Origin: Bacteroidia bacterium
GTDB taxonomy: Bacteria; Bacteroidota; Bacteroidia; Bacteroidales; Prolixibacteraceae
Assembly (NCBI GenBank): GCA_026391655.1
Contig: JAPLDR010000097.1
Coordinates: 3,661-42,174 of the forward strand
Length of the DNA: 38,514 nucleotides
Reading direction: 5' to 3'
Shown: positions 1 through 8,396 of the stretch, one piece after another
How positions within the stretch are numbered: the stretch's first letter is position 1
How the letters are laid out: the number at the start of each line of letters is the position of its first letter
Notes under the pieces: model-generated
What the model saw: the letters and a program-made list of their open reading frames with translations, nothing else
The model's database searches: none
Told to the model about the DNA's origin: nothing
Made by a program: the position numbers and the translations under genes

Positions 1-1
1 C

Positions 2-658
2 TATCCCAAACAAGAGATTCAGAGATTTTTGGGCGAAAAAACAGTCAATGCACTTTTTGTTCCTTATGCCGCTGTGACATTCTCTTTTGATCTTTATGAA
101 TCAAAAGTGGAGGAGCGTTTTGCCGAAATCGGACATCATGTAACTTCTATTCATCATTTCAGCGATCCCGTTGAGGCTGTACGAAACGCTGAAGTTATTG
201 TTGTTGGTGGCGGCAATACGTGGCAACTCGTGCGTATGATGCACGATAACCGGCTGATGGATGCGATCCGGAAGAAGGTTGCAAATGGAACCCCATATAT
301 TGGCTGGAGCGCCGGTTCGAACGTGGCTTGTCCAACTTTGCAAACTACAAATGATATGCCCGTTGTTGATCCAAAAGGGTTCGATTGTATGGGATTGGTA
401 CCGTTTCAAATCAATCCCCATTATCTCGATGCCAATCCTGAAGGTCATGGCGGCGAGACGCGCGAACAACGTATCGGGGAATTTCTTGAAATAAATTCTG
501 GAATCACGGTCGTCGGACTTCGCGAGGGTACGATGCTGAAATATGAGAACAATTCACTAAAATTAATTGGCAACCGAAGTGCAAGGATTTTCAAAAAAGG
601 TGCTGCTCCACAGGAATTAAATTTCGGCGATGACTTTAGTTTTCTGCTTAAACATTAG
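2..658 (+). CDS. pepE: Dipeptidase E (alpha-aspartyl dipeptidase), 5' end outside the window
   Basis: Peptidase family S51 enzyme that hydrolyses N-terminal Asp-Xaa dipeptides in the cytoplasm. The reading frame is open to the left edge, so the start codon lies upstream; a TTG at 29 is not a believable start because clear family sequence precedes it. Visible motifs are VGGGNTWQL, the nucleophile Ser motif GWSAGSN, and a conserved stretch from TTNDMPVVDP through QINPHYLDANPEGH to GETREQRI. These follow E. coli PepE almost word for word, including the Asp and His expected for catalysis. Only about 20-30 N-terminal residues seem to be missing. It is followed by a 148-bp gap and the esterase gene on the same strand. 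Identification is very secure. Confidence 0.95.
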   Translation, partial: YPKQEIQRFLGEKTVNALFVPYAAVTFSFDLYESKVEERFAEIGHHVTSIHHFSDPVEAVRNAEVIVVGGGNTWQLVRMMHDNRLMDAIRKKVANGTPYIGWSAGSNVACPTLQTTNDMPVVDPKGFDCMGLVPFQINPHYLDANPEGHGGETREQRIGEFLEINSGITVVGLREGTMLKYENNSLKLIGNRSARIFKKGAAPQELNFGDDFSFLLKH

Positions 659-806
659 ATATTTAATGCTTTGTTATTAGGTAAATGTGGCTAGTGGCTG
701 GCTACTCTTCGTAAGTACCTGAATCATATAACCCGTTTTAAAAATTTGTAGATTTGTTCACCTTTATAATATCATTCTTTATTTAGTTCATCGAAAAAAA
801 CATATC

Positions 807-1541
807 ATGAGAAGAATTAGTCCTTTATGGTTTTTATTGTTTTCCCTGTTTGTAAGTTGCGCCTCGGCAAAGTTGATCACTGTCTACACAATTGGTGATT
901 CGACAATGGCTAATAAAAAGGCGGAGGTTTATCCCGAAACCGGTTGGGGCCAGGTTTTCCAAAGCTATTTCGATACGAAAGTCAGGGTGAGTAATCATGC
1001 CGTAAATGGCAGAAGTTCGAAAAGTTTTATCGATGAAGGGCGTTGGAAAACAGTATTCGACAGTCTTAAACGAGGTGATTATGTCTTTATTCAGTTCGGA
1101 CATAATGACGAGAAAGCTGATAAACCGGCAGTCTACGCCGATGCATCTTCAACCTACAGGCTGAATCTCGAAAAGTATATTGTCGAAACAAGGGCGAAAG
1201 GTGCAACACCGATCCTGCTCACTTCTATTGTCCGCCGGAAATTTGATGAAACAGGAAAACTTATAGATACTCATGGGAAGTATCCCGATGCAGTTCGTGA
1301 ATTGGCTTCAAATCTTAAAGTAAATATTGTTGATATGGAGTTGCTTACAAAAACACTTGTCAATTCATTGGGCGATGAACCTTCTAAGAAATTGTATTTG
1401 TGGACAGCTCCTGACCAAAAATTCCCGGAAGGGAGAAAGGATGACACCCACTTATGTGTTGAAGGTGCCGGAACTTATGCTGGTTTGGTTGCTACTGAAG
1501 TGGCTAAAATGAAAACTCCGCTGGCACGACATGTGAAATAG
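807..1541 (+). CDS. Secreted SGNH/GDSL esterase, rhamnogalacturonan acetylesterase-like
   Basis: A 244-residue exported hydrolase of the SGNH superfamily, closest in layout to rhamnogalacturonan acetylesterase (RhgT/CE12 type), which removes acetyl groups from the pectin backbone. The N-terminus is a signal peptide ending near CASA-K22; the Cys at 18 is preceded by FVS, a poor lipobox, so soluble periplasmic export is more likely than lipidation. Block I is IGDST with Ser32, then the Gly/Asn blocks NHAVNGRSS and FGHND, and the C-terminal Asp-x-His of DDTHLC. All four SGNH blocks are present. The next gene encodes a secreted DUF4350-like protein, which fits a pectin-degradation role. The exact substrate is inferred from family resemblance. 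Confidence 0.85.
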   Translation: MRRISPLWFLLFSLFVSCASAKLITVYTIGDSTMANKKAEVYPETGWGQVFQSYFDTKVRVSNHAVNGRSSKSFIDEGRWKTVFDSLKRGDYVFIQFGHNDEKADKPAVYADASSTYRLNLEKYIVETRAKGATPILLTSIVRRKFDETGKLIDTHGKYPDAVRELASNLKVNIVDMELLTKTLVNSLGDEPSKKLYLWTAPDQKFPEGRKDDTHLCVEGAGTYAGLVATEVAKMKTPLARHVK

Positions 1542-1635
1542 ACAGCAAATACCTGGCGATCAACATAGGGGAATATTCAATTTATTGAAGTTTCTATTTA
1601 TTAGACGTGCAATCGATTGTTTAATGCAATCTGAT

Positions 1636-1643
1636 TATATTTG
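1636..1643 (+). promoter_or_regulatory. Bacteroidota -7 promoter box TATATTTG
   Basis: TATATTTG matches the Bacteroidota TAnnTTTG consensus. It lies 65 bp upstream of the ATG at 1708, which argues that translation starts there and not at an in-frame upstream start near 1585, since the promoter would fall inside that longer frame. No good -33 TTTG is seen at the usual spacing. Confidence 0.5.
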
Positions 1644-1707
1644 TTTGACTTTCCGGAAATACCCGGAGAATTATTGTCTGAAATTCTTAAAACAAAACTA
1701 TAAAAAC

Positions 1708-2496
1708 ATGAAACAGAATTATTTTTCGTTGAAGAGTGTTATATTATTGATTATATGTGCGATCGCCTTTAATGGTTTTGCTCAGAAAACCGTTGGTCTC
1801 GACAATTGGTACAATCACGAAACCAATGCGAAAACCGGAAAGGTCTATCATTACACCTGGGATGATACCCAAAACAGCGGTTTTTCTCAACTCGGCGACG
1901 TTTTTAAAAGCAAAGGAGCGGCATTGAAAACTATTGAAACCAAAGCTGATGCAAAGAGTCTTGCAGGTATCGGTCTTTACATTATTGTTGACCCCGATAC
2001 CACTTCTGAAAATCCAAAACCTAATTACATCATGCCAATTGATGTCAAAGCCATTTCGAAATGGGTGAAGAATGGTGGCGTGCTCCTGATTTTAGCCAAT
2101 GATAAACCAAACTGCGAATTCACTCATCTGAACCTGTTGGGCAAAGAGTTTGGTATCCATTTTAATCCGGTGACCCTAAATCCCGTGATCAATCGGGAGT
2201 GGAATATGGCAGCCGAAATAAACCTGCCTAATCATCCTTTGTTTAAAGGAGTGAATAAGATCTATATGAAAGAGGTTTGTTCGCTTGGTTTAAGCAAAGC
2301 TGCCAAAGCTGTTTTGACTGATAACGGCCAGGTGTATATTGCCGAAACTTCATTCGGGAAAGGGTTTGTTTTAGCTGTTGGCGATCCCTGGTTGTATAAC
2401 GAATACATCGATCATGCCATGTTGCCGGCTGATTTCGAAAATTTGAAGGCTGCCAATAACTTAACTGAATTCCTTCTTTCGAAAGTGAAAAAATAA
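1708..2496 (+). CDS. Secreted DUF4350-like protein, pectin-utilisation context
   Basis: A 262-residue exported protein. The ATG at 1708 is chosen because it gives a clean signal peptide (hydrophobic SVILLIICAIAFNGFA, then Q-K) and because a promoter-like TATATTTG lies just upstream. The mature part starts with DNWYNHE and YHYTWDDTQNSGFSQLG, then has VDPDT and WVKNGGVLLILANDKPNCE. This pattern resembles the amidotransferase-fold (DUF4350-like) domain that in Bacteroidota is often attached to GH105/GH88 unsaturated rhamnogalacturonyl hydrolases. Here it stands alone without the hydrolase domain. Its biochemical role is unknown; partnership with the upstream esterase is inferred from position only. 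Confidence 0.7.
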   Translation: MKQNYFSLKSVILLIICAIAFNGFAQKTVGLDNWYNHETNAKTGKVYHYTWDDTQNSGFSQLGDVFKSKGAALKTIETKADAKSLAGIGLYIIVDPDTTSENPKPNYIMPIDVKAISKWVKNGGVLLILANDKPNCEFTHLNLLGKEFGIHFNPVTLNPVINREWNMAAEINLPNHPLFKGVNKIYMKEVCSLGLSKAAKAVLTDNGQVYIAETSFGKGFVLAVGDPWLYNEYIDHAMLPADFENLKAANNLTEFLLSKVKK

Positions 2497-2500
2497 AACG

Positions 2501-3343
2501 ATGAAGTTATTAGATAAAGGTCATTATAACAAAGCTGCTATTTTGCTTAAAGAGGTCTCGTTCAATCATCTGTTTGCCCGGGCAGTCGTGGAGCAGAAAA
2601 TTGACGGGTTGATTTATACTGACAATACCGAATCCCCGACAAGCTTTTATATCCTTCATCCGTATGGGATGTCGCTGCTGACAGGTAATTATAAAAATGG
2701 AGAATTCAACAATCAATTAGTTGAATATCTGTTAAATAAAGATAGATTGCGCAATCGGATTGACTGGATACAAGTTTATCCGGAAGGTTGGAGCGACCAA
2801 CTTTCGACGTTACTGGGTAATCAGCTTTTAACCAAAAAGCAAAAAGACGAAGGTGGTTTTCCCGAAACGGAACTTATAAAGGCTGAGGAGCATACCAGGG
2901 TCAATTTCAAATTTAACCTTAATAAATACATTGAATATAGAACAAGCTATCCCGTTGAGCACTATGAAATTTTCCGTACTGGTGAAGAAGAGTTTCAAAA
3001 TATGCCGGGAACAGTAGTCCCGAAATTCTTCTGGCGGAGCGCTTCCCAATTTTTAAATGAGGGAATTGGTTTTAGTTTGCGGTTTAATGGGGAACTGGCG
3101 TCTACAGCATTTTCTGCCTTTATTGATAATCATCAATTGGAATTGGGGATCGAATCATCACCGCAGTTTCGCGGAAAGGGATTCGCCATGTACACCTGTG
3201 CTGCTCTGATCGATTATTGTATTGTAAACAAATACGAACCGGTTTGGTCTTGCAGACTGGAGAACACGGGATCGTATCTTCTCGCTCAAAAACTCGGATT
3301 TGAACCGATTTATTTTCATCCGTTTTACAAGGTGAATATTTAG
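2501..3343 (+). CDS. GNAT family N-acetyltransferase
   Basis: A 280-residue cytoplasmic protein whose C-terminal third has a GNAT fold signature: the acetyl-CoA motif A region SSPQFRGKGFAMYTCAALIDYC, with R-x-x-G-x-G/A-like loop QFRGKGFA, followed by NTGSYLLAQKLGFEP, the usual motif B end of the fold. The N-terminal half resembles the extension of the GNAT_acetyltran (ZmaR-like) group. The ATG is only 4 bp after the stop of the preceding gene, so the two are probably cotranscribed. The acceptor substrate cannot be read from the sequence. Confidence 0.8.
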   Translation: MKLLDKGHYNKAAILLKEVSFNHLFARAVVEQKIDGLIYTDNTESPTSFYILHPYGMSLLTGNYKNGEFNNQLVEYLLNKDRLRNRIDWIQVYPEGWSDQLSTLLGNQLLTKKQKDEGGFPETELIKAEEHTRVNFKFNLNKYIEYRTSYPVEHYEIFRTGEEEFQNMPGTVVPKFFWRSASQFLNEGIGFSLRFNGELASTAFSAFIDNHQLELGIESSPQFRGKGFAMYTCAALIDYCIVNKYEPVWSCRLENTGSYLLAQKLGFEPIYFHPFYKVNI

Positions 3344-3372
3344 AACCGCTTACTAAATTGGCTTTTATGTAC

Positions 3373-4554
3373 CTATTGCAAAGGGTCATCGAATTTAAGG
3401 CTGAAAACAACCACCTCAGGAGTATTACCCAATCTTACAGGAGGACCCCACGAACCAAAACCTGAGGAAACATAGATATTTGTATTTCCTTTTTTAAGAA
3501 ATCCCCAACTGAGTTCATACACTGCTTTGGTAATGTAGTTGAAAGGCCAGAGCTGCCCATGGTGGGTATGTCCCGAAAGGTGTAAGTCAACGCCCTCATT
3601 TACTGCCTCATCTAAATTGAAGGGTTGGTGGTTCATTACGATTACGGGAAAAGTTTTGTCGAGACCAGTCATCAATTCTTTGAGTGATTTTCGTCCGTTC
3701 TCATCACCCATCCGTCGGTTGTCCCGATCATCGCATCCCACCAACTGAACTCCGTTTGACAAAATAAGGGTTTTGTCACGTAAGATATTGATATTAATAC
3801 TCTCCAGGTAGGGTAGGGTTTTTTGGATTCCACCGATATACTCATGATTTCCAGGAATAGCGTAAACACCCATTGGAGTCTTTATCTCCTGAATGTGCCG
3901 TCCCAGATTATTACGAAGTGCAGATGCCACATCACCGTCAACCAGATCACCGCAAAGCAGCACCAAATCAGGTTTCTGATTATTGATGATATCGACCAGG
4001 CTCTTTTCGCGGTTCTCACCAATTAAGGCGCCAAGATGGATGTCGGATGCCATAAGAATTTTCATTTCGCGATTTCCCTTGACCTTTTTGTGGATGGTGA
4101 GCGAGATTTTATTAACTCTTGTATTTAAAGCATTGATGTGACCTGCCAGAACAATCAGTGAAACAAAAGCAATTGTAAACAAGCCAATTCTGAACCGAAG
4201 GGTTTGGTTCATCTCCGGAAGGAAATGGATAAAGTAATTGAACAGACGGATAACATCAAACAGAAGAAGCGTTAAAGTGAAGTAGAGCATAAAAGCAAGC
4301 CAGAATGCGCCGATACGATAAATCCATTCACTGGTCAGTGAGGAGTGGGTATGCTCGAGTATTTCACCAATAATAAAACTCGACACAATCAGCCAAAAGA
4401 CAATGATATAACTTCTTCGCCACGTGGGTGATATTGAAAAAGCTTGTAAACCCCGGGAATAGATATAAAAATTAACTGAAAAATAGATCAGAAGAACTGT
4501 TCCGAAAAAGATAAGAAATGTAGTGGCACGCATAATTGAAAATATTTTATTCAA
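3373..4554 (-). CDS. Membrane-anchored calcineurin-like metallophosphoesterase
   Basis: A 393-residue protein with about four N-terminal hydrophobic helices (roughly residues 10-33, 48-65, 80-105, 122-140), then a calcineurin-like phosphoesterase domain. Metal-binding motifs in order are ASDIHLG (Asp171, His173), CGDLVDGD, IPGNHEYIGG, MNHQPF and SGHTHHGQLWPF, a full set. The layout is that of YkuE/YaeI-type enzymes, which in other bacteria act on lipid-linked phosphate such as UDP-2,3-diacylglucosamine-like molecules; the substrate here is unknown. It converges with the GNAT gene and is divergent from the DUF6452 gene. An alternative start at Met8 would leave the first helix intact. Confidence 0.9.
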   Translation of the reverse strand: MNKIFSIMRATTFLIFFGTVLLIYFSVNFYIYSRGLQAFSISPTWRRSYIIVFWLIVSSFIIGEILEHTHSSLTSEWIYRIGAFWLAFMLYFTLTLLLFDVIRLFNYFIHFLPEMNQTLRFRIGLFTIAFVSLIVLAGHINALNTRVNKISLTIHKKVKGNREMKILMASDIHLGALIGENREKSLVDIINNQKPDLVLLCGDLVDGDVASALRNNLGRHIQEIKTPMGVYAIPGNHEYIGGIQKTLPYLESININILRDKTLILSNGVQLVGCDDRDNRRMGDENGRKSLKELMTGLDKTFPVIVMNHQPFNLDEAVNEGVDLHLSGHTHHGQLWPFNYITKAVYELSWGFLKKGNTNIYVSSGFGSWGPPVRLGNTPEVVVFSLKFDDPLQ

Positions 4555-4647
4555 AAATATACTTTATTTAAAGAATTCGATCAGACCCGATTGACAATTG
4601 CAGACCTAACTTTGTTCAGAAGCTGGAAGCAATCGTTTCAATTTTTT

Positions 4648-4655
4648 TATCTTTG
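4648..4655 (+). promoter_or_regulatory. -7 promoter box TATCTTTG
   Basis: TATCTTTG fits the Bacteroidota TAnnTTTG consensus and sits 24 bp before the ATG of the DUF6452-like gene. No clear -33 TTTG occurs at about 19-21 bp spacing. Confidence 0.45.
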
Positions 4656-4679
4656 TAAATTAACAAATTAATCCTTTTC

Positions 4680-5168
4680 ATGAGATTTTCTCTTTTCATA
4701 ATTTCGCTGCTCATTTTCGGAATGGTGTCGTGTAATGATGGAAACCGCTGTTACGATTCGGTAGATACTTTAATGGTAACATCCTTTTCAGTAAATGGGT
4801 ATAAATCAATTAAAACCATGGTAATTAATGGGGTTGATCGCAATGATGTGGGTGATATACTTGTGAATGACACGGATTCAGCCTTGACTAAAAGGTATCC
4901 TCTTCCACTTTCATTGTCGGCTGATTCGACGGGATTTGTCCTCAAAGCTAATGGAAAAAAAGACACGCTGTATATCAGACATACGATGATAATAAGCTTT
5001 ATATCAGAAAACTGCGGATTTGCCCCAAACTATGTTATTTCCGGTTTCCGGTACACAAAGGGGATCGATTCGGTAAAGATTTCCGATACAAAGGTTAATC
5101 CAAATTCAATATTGAAAAAAACGAATGATCAAAATATTAGTATCTACTTTAATTCTGCTGCTCATTAG
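4680..5168 (+). CDS. DUF6452-like lipoprotein
   Basis: A 162-residue lipoprotein. The signal peptide ends in the lipobox-like GMVSC (Cys18), and the first mature residues are CNDGNRCYDS. The body is a beta-rich, Ser/Asp-rich domain containing a second conserved-looking block around HTMIISFISENCGFAPNYVISG. In Bacteroidota a DUF6452 lipoprotein gene usually lies directly before a DUF6048 outer-membrane-like protein gene, and that order is seen here with a 44-bp overlap (5125-5168), implying translational coupling. Function is not known. The family call rests on remembered pattern and on this neighbour relation. Confidence 0.75.
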   Translation: MRFSLFIISLLIFGMVSCNDGNRCYDSVDTLMVTSFSVNGYKSIKTMVINGVDRNDVGDILVNDTDSALTKRYPLPLSLSADSTGFVLKANGKKDTLYIRHTMIISFISENCGFAPNYVISGFRYTKGIDSVKISDTKVNPNSILKKTNDQNISIYFNSAAH

Positions 5169-5916
5169 CAGTTCTCCGGGTTTTTCGCAGAAGAAAGTCC
5201 CGGTTTGGCGTTACGAAGGTCCTCGTATTGGGATTGATCTGTCACGGTTTTTGATACCTTATATGCAAAAGGGAAACCGTAATGGCTGGGAAATTCAGGC
5301 AGATGTTCCGTACAAAGGCAACTGGTTTCCGACTTTTGAATTTGGGATGCAATGGTTTGACGATAAGCGTGATGGCTTTCGTTATAAAAATAATGGCACC
5401 TATGCCAGAGTGGGTGTTGACATGAATATTGTAAAATTCGAATCATTAAAAGATCACGATTTGGTTTTTATCGGGGGGCGCTATGGTTATTCCATCTTCA
5501 ATCAGGAAACGAGTGGCATTGGGTATTCAAATTATTGGGGATCAATTACATCGTCTGTTCCCAAACGAATGTTGAATGCTCATTGGGCCGAGCTGGTTTT
5601 TGGGATGAAGGGGGAAATTTTCAGTAATTTCTTTCTTGGATGGGCACTCAGGGCAAAATTTCCGTTTTCGGTCACCAAAGATTCAAATATCAAACCTTAT
5701 ATTATTCCGGGAATTGGTAAAACCACTACTGATGTTCCCTTCGATTTTTCAATTGGCCTCTATTACCGCTTCCCGATATTCAGGACCAAAACCTTACCAA
5801 AACCAATCAAAATGGGTGGTACTAAACATCCGGGACAGAATGATGAAAATAATCCCAACAATCAGGGAACATCCGGCACCGGCGGATTACGAAGTCTAAG
5901 AGGTGGCGGACAGTAG
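5125..5916 (+). CDS. DUF6048-like secreted beta-barrel protein
   Basis: A 263-residue exported protein with a signal peptide (ILVSTLILLLISSSPGFSQ). The mature protein shows alternating aromatic/Gly strands (GPRIGIDLSRFL, WFPTFEFGMQWF, YARVGVDMNIV, LVFIGGRYGYSIF, WAELVFGMKGE, FFLGWALRAKF, FDFSIGLYYRFP), as expected of a small outer-membrane beta-barrel. The tail from about residue 225 is low-complexity, Gly/Asn/Pro-rich, ending in LRSLRGGGQ. It starts inside the preceding lipoprotein gene, so the two products may act as a pair in the envelope. Function unknown. Confidence 0.75.
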   Translation: MIKILVSTLILLLISSSPGFSQKKVPVWRYEGPRIGIDLSRFLIPYMQKGNRNGWEIQADVPYKGNWFPTFEFGMQWFDDKRDGFRYKNNGTYARVGVDMNIVKFESLKDHDLVFIGGRYGYSIFNQETSGIGYSNYWGSITSSVPKRMLNAHWAELVFGMKGEIFSNFFLGWALRAKFPFSVTKDSNIKPYIIPGIGKTTTDVPFDFSIGLYYRFPIFRTKTLPKPIKMGGTKHPGQNDENNPNNQGTSGTGGLRSLRGGGQ

Positions 5917-5970
5917 GAAAACTAAGAATAAATGATCAGTTGTTACCATTATCATCTCTCCATCAAGGAA

Positions 5971-6834
5971 CTAAGGGCGGTAAGTTTTGCTCATGGAGGC
6001 TGGCGTACAAAGGATATAATCGGCCAATCCAAGGTTTTCCTTGTCTAGTTCCTCTATTTCTTCTTGTTCTGTTGACCCGATGGTCAATACTTTCAGGTTG
6101 GGATTCGATTTCATTAGATACCATTGAACTCCCTGATGCCGATCACTATGGTAGGAGCCATTAAAGTGAATAATTGTTTTTCCTTCTGAATAATTATTCA
6201 GGATAAAGTGTGCCATTGTTGCATCTTTGATTGCCTGTGACTTAGGCAGGTTTTGACCTCCATGACCTTTGGCCTGAGTGAAAATATCTTTATAGCATGT
6301 CAGGGTGCTGTCATACAATATTGGAAGCGGAGCTATCCATCGTCTGGCCTCGCCGTTGATGCTATCGAGTTTCTCTAAACCTTTGCTGTAAACCATATTG
6401 GCATAACGTCTGGGGATATTGGCAGCAATAAACCTTAGTTTATTTTTCTTTGCGAAATCAAGCAACGGTTTATAGTCGCTAGGAAAATTTGTCCATAGTT
6501 TGGCTTCATCTTTCAATGTTTTTTCAGAAATATCACCTGAAAGATATTCATCTATAGTTATTTGATCGTCTGACTCAAACATTTCAGTACTAAGAATAAG
6601 ATTTTCTTTTTTACTGGCATAAAGATCTTTCGTTAGTTCCTGCTCCAACCAATGATCAATTGGATTGTCGTGCAACTCACCAAAGAGAATTACATCTGCA
6701 TCTTTTGCGTCTTCCAAAAGTTTCGCGTAATGGGTTTCTTTCCCCTTTGAGTCAAATAATTGATAAGCTTTTTTATCACTCTTGAAAGCTAATAGAGTGA
6801 CAGATAATGCGGTCAATATCAGGAATCGCTTCAT
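5971..6834 (-). CDS. ChaN-like (DUF399) haem-binding family protein
   Basis: A 287-residue exported protein of the ChaN/EreA/Tiki-like fold. It has an N-terminal signal-like segment (FLILTALSVTLLAF), then the hallmark VILFGELHDNPIDHWLEQEL around residues 48-67 with the conserved Glu and His, FAANIPRRYA-like block AANIPRRYANMV, and FNGSYHSDRHQGVQWYL near residue 225 with the second conserved His. These correspond to the active/haem-site positions of the family. Family members bind haem or cleave esters or peptides; the activity of this one is unknown. It converges with the DUF6048 gene. Confidence 0.85.
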   Translation of the reverse strand: MKRFLILTALSVTLLAFKSDKKAYQLFDSKGKETHYAKLLEDAKDADVILFGELHDNPIDHWLEQELTKDLYASKKENLILSTEMFESDDQITIDEYLSGDISEKTLKDEAKLWTNFPSDYKPLLDFAKKNKLRFIAANIPRRYANMVYSKGLEKLDSINGEARRWIAPLPILYDSTLTCYKDIFTQAKGHGGQNLPKSQAIKDATMAHFILNNYSEGKTIIHFNGSYHSDRHQGVQWYLMKSNPNLKVLTIGSTEQEEIEELDKENLGLADYILCTPASMSKTYRP

Positions 6835-6960
6835 TTTTGTCTGTTTTATTTATTTCTAAAAAACCAAAGATAAGGAATTACATTAATCTGGCATTAGTTT
6901 ATGGTTTTCGTGGTATGAAGAATATTAATTGAACCTTAAAACATCGGCTGAATATTGTAT

Positions 6961-6996
6961 ACAAAAAAGGCCAAAACCAAATGGTTTTAGCCTTTT
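6961..6996 (-). terminator. Rho-independent terminator after tRNA-Asn
   Basis: Arms 6965-6978 and 6983-6996 pair with one mismatch around a 4-nt loop and give a T-run on the minus strand. It begins four bases after the tRNA 3' end, so tRNA-Asn is a single-gene transcript. Confidence 0.8.
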
Positions 6997-6999
6997 AAG

Positions 7000-7073
7000 C
7001 TCCTCAGGTAGGACTTGAACCTACGACCTACGGATTAACAGTCCGCCGCTCTAACCAACTGAGCTACTAAGGA
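7000..7073 (-). tRNA. tRNA-Asn(GTT)
   Basis: On the minus strand the 7-bp acceptor stem TCCTTAG pairs with CTGAGGA (one T-G wobble), the D-arm reads GCTCAGTTGGTTAGAGC, the anticodon loop CTGTTAA gives GTT, and the T-loop is TTCAAGT. The discriminator is G and no CCA is encoded, as is usual in this phylum. A partial, scrambled relative of this gene lies on the other strand at 8302-8394. Confidence 0.95.
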
Positions 7074-7149
7074 ATACAATTAATTTTTGCTTTAGTTCTT
7101 TTTTCTTCTAAAGCGTTGCAAAAATAGTAAGTTTTTCAATAAACTGAAA

Positions 7150-7157
7150 TATATTTG
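7150..7157 (+). promoter_or_regulatory. -7 promoter box TATATTTG
   Basis: TATATTTG lies 27 bp before the adenosine kinase ATG and fits the TAnnTTTG consensus. No convincing -33 element is visible. Confidence 0.45.
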
Positions 7158-7184
7158 TAAAATAAACGGAAAATAATCTGCTAA

Positions 7185-8165
7185 ATGAGTAATCTAAAAA
7201 TTTTGGGAATAGGAAATGCTCTTGTTGATATTATGGTATTGTCTGAAGATGATCAGATTATCAATTATTTAAATCTTCCTAAAGGGGGTATGACACTGGT
7301 CAATGGGGATCTTTCGGCCATGATTCAGAAGGAAATTTCGCACATGAACATTAAAATCGCCACGGGTGGATCGGTCGCCAATGCCATAAATGGAATAGCC
7401 GGATTGGATGTTGAGTGCGGATTTGTTGGTGCAATAGGGCGCGACGATCTTGGTTTGTTATTCAAAAATGATATGCTTAAACGGGGAATTGAGGTTCTGC
7501 TTAAAGAAAATGAGTTTCCTACTGGTCGGGCGGTCGGCTTTGTTAGTCCGGACGGCGAACGAACTTTTGCCACCTATTTGGGTGCCGCCGTTGAAATGGG
7601 ACCCGAAGATATCACTCCTGAACTCTTTGCAGGTTATGATTTGTTTTTTATCGAAGGTTACCTTGTTTTTAACCAGGCTTTAATTATGGCAGCTGCTTCT
7701 GCTGCAAAATCAGCCGGACTTAAAATAGCTCTCGATCTTTCAAGTTACAATGTGGTAGAGGCCAATATGGATATTTTGAACGAATTGGTTGACAATTATA
7801 TTGATATTGTATTTGCAAACGAAGAGGAGGCAAGGTCTTTTACTGGACTGCCACCCGAAGAGGCACTCGAAAATCTGGCTGACAGATGCGATATTGCTGT
7901 TGTGAAAGTAGGGAAGGAAGGGGCTTTTGTTCAGCAAGGAGCTCAAAAATGGCATATTCCTACTATCGCAACTTCAGTCATCGACACCACGGGTGCTGGT
8001 GATTATTTTGCGGCAGGATTCCTGGCAGGGCTGGCTACCGGTTGCCAACTCGAAAAATGCGGCATAATCGGCGCAATAATGGCTGGTGAGGTTATAAAGG
8101 TTATCGGCGCTGAGCTTGAAGATAGCCGGTGGGAAGAGATAAAAATCAAAGCAAAATTTCTTTGA
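7185..8165 (+). CDS. PfkB-family sugar/adenosine kinase
   Basis: A 326-residue cytoplasmic kinase of the ribokinase/PfkB family, most like the bacterial adenosine kinase group that phosphorylates adenosine to AMP. Motifs are GIGNALVDI at the N-terminus, the substrate-side glycine pair region ATGGSVANAINGIA, ERTFATYLGAA, LDLSSYNVVEAN, VFANEEEA and the catalytic anion-hole motif DTTGAGDYFAAGFLAG near residue 270. Full length for the family. It lies between tRNA-Asn and a tRNA-Asn-like mosaic that are in inverted orientation. Specificity for adenosine over ribose or other nucleosides is inferred from overall resemblance. Confidence 0.88.
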   Translation: MSNLKILGIGNALVDIMVLSEDDQIINYLNLPKGGMTLVNGDLSAMIQKEISHMNIKIATGGSVANAINGIAGLDVECGFVGAIGRDDLGLLFKNDMLKRGIEVLLKENEFPTGRAVGFVSPDGERTFATYLGAAVEMGPEDITPELFAGYDLFFIEGYLVFNQALIMAAASAAKSAGLKIALDLSSYNVVEANMDILNELVDNYIDIVFANEEEARSFTGLPPEEALENLADRCDIAVVKVGKEGAFVQQGAQKWHIPTIATSVIDTTGAGDYFAAGFLAGLATGCQLEKCGIIGAIMAGEVIKVIGAELEDSRWEEIKIKAKFL

Positions 8166-8301
8166 AATTTTTGACATTTTGCACACGGAACGGATGAAAA
8201 TATGGTTCATATTAGATGAGTAAAAGGTTTATTCATAAGTTAATTGAAAATAAGAATAATCCGGATTTCTTCCAAAAACTTACTAATGACATTATTAATG
8301 C

Positions 8302-8394
8302 TGGTTAGAGCGGTCCCGTGAGGAACGATACGGGATTAATCCGTAGGTGGTTCCCGAATCGATTCGCTCTCGGGACAAGTCCTACCTGAGGAGC
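8302..8394 (+). pseudogene. tRNA-Asn-like mosaic with two hairpin insertions
   Basis: Three blocks match tRNA-Asn(GTT) of this window: 8302-8313 (D-loop side, TGGTTAGAGCGG), 8336-8348 (TTAATCCGTAGGT, including half of the anticodon) and 8376-8394 (T-arm, acceptor 3' strand and discriminator). The match continues through the next 10 bases. Between blocks sit inserts that fold as hairpins: TCCCGT...ACGGGA (8314-8335) and TCCCGA...TCGGGA (8352-8375). The 5' acceptor strand is absent, so no normal tRNA can form. A possible 30-codon frame (8216-8308) ends in the first block. It is probably a decayed or rearranged tRNA copy; a non-tRNA structured RNA is the alternative. Confidence 0.6.
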
Positions 8395-8396
8395 TT

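Noticed and set aside
1585-1707. N-terminal extension of the DUF4350-like protein
   Set aside because: Contains a promoter-like TATATTTG and would bury the signal peptide behind 41 unrelated residues.
8216-8308. 30-codon frame MSKRFIHKL... ending in the tRNA-like block
   Set aside because: Too short and not recognised; noted within the tRNA-like feature but not called as a gene.
8302-8394. attR of an element integrated into tRNA-Asn
   Set aside because: The copy is inverted relative to the tRNA gene and carries hairpin inserts; no integrase gene lies between them.
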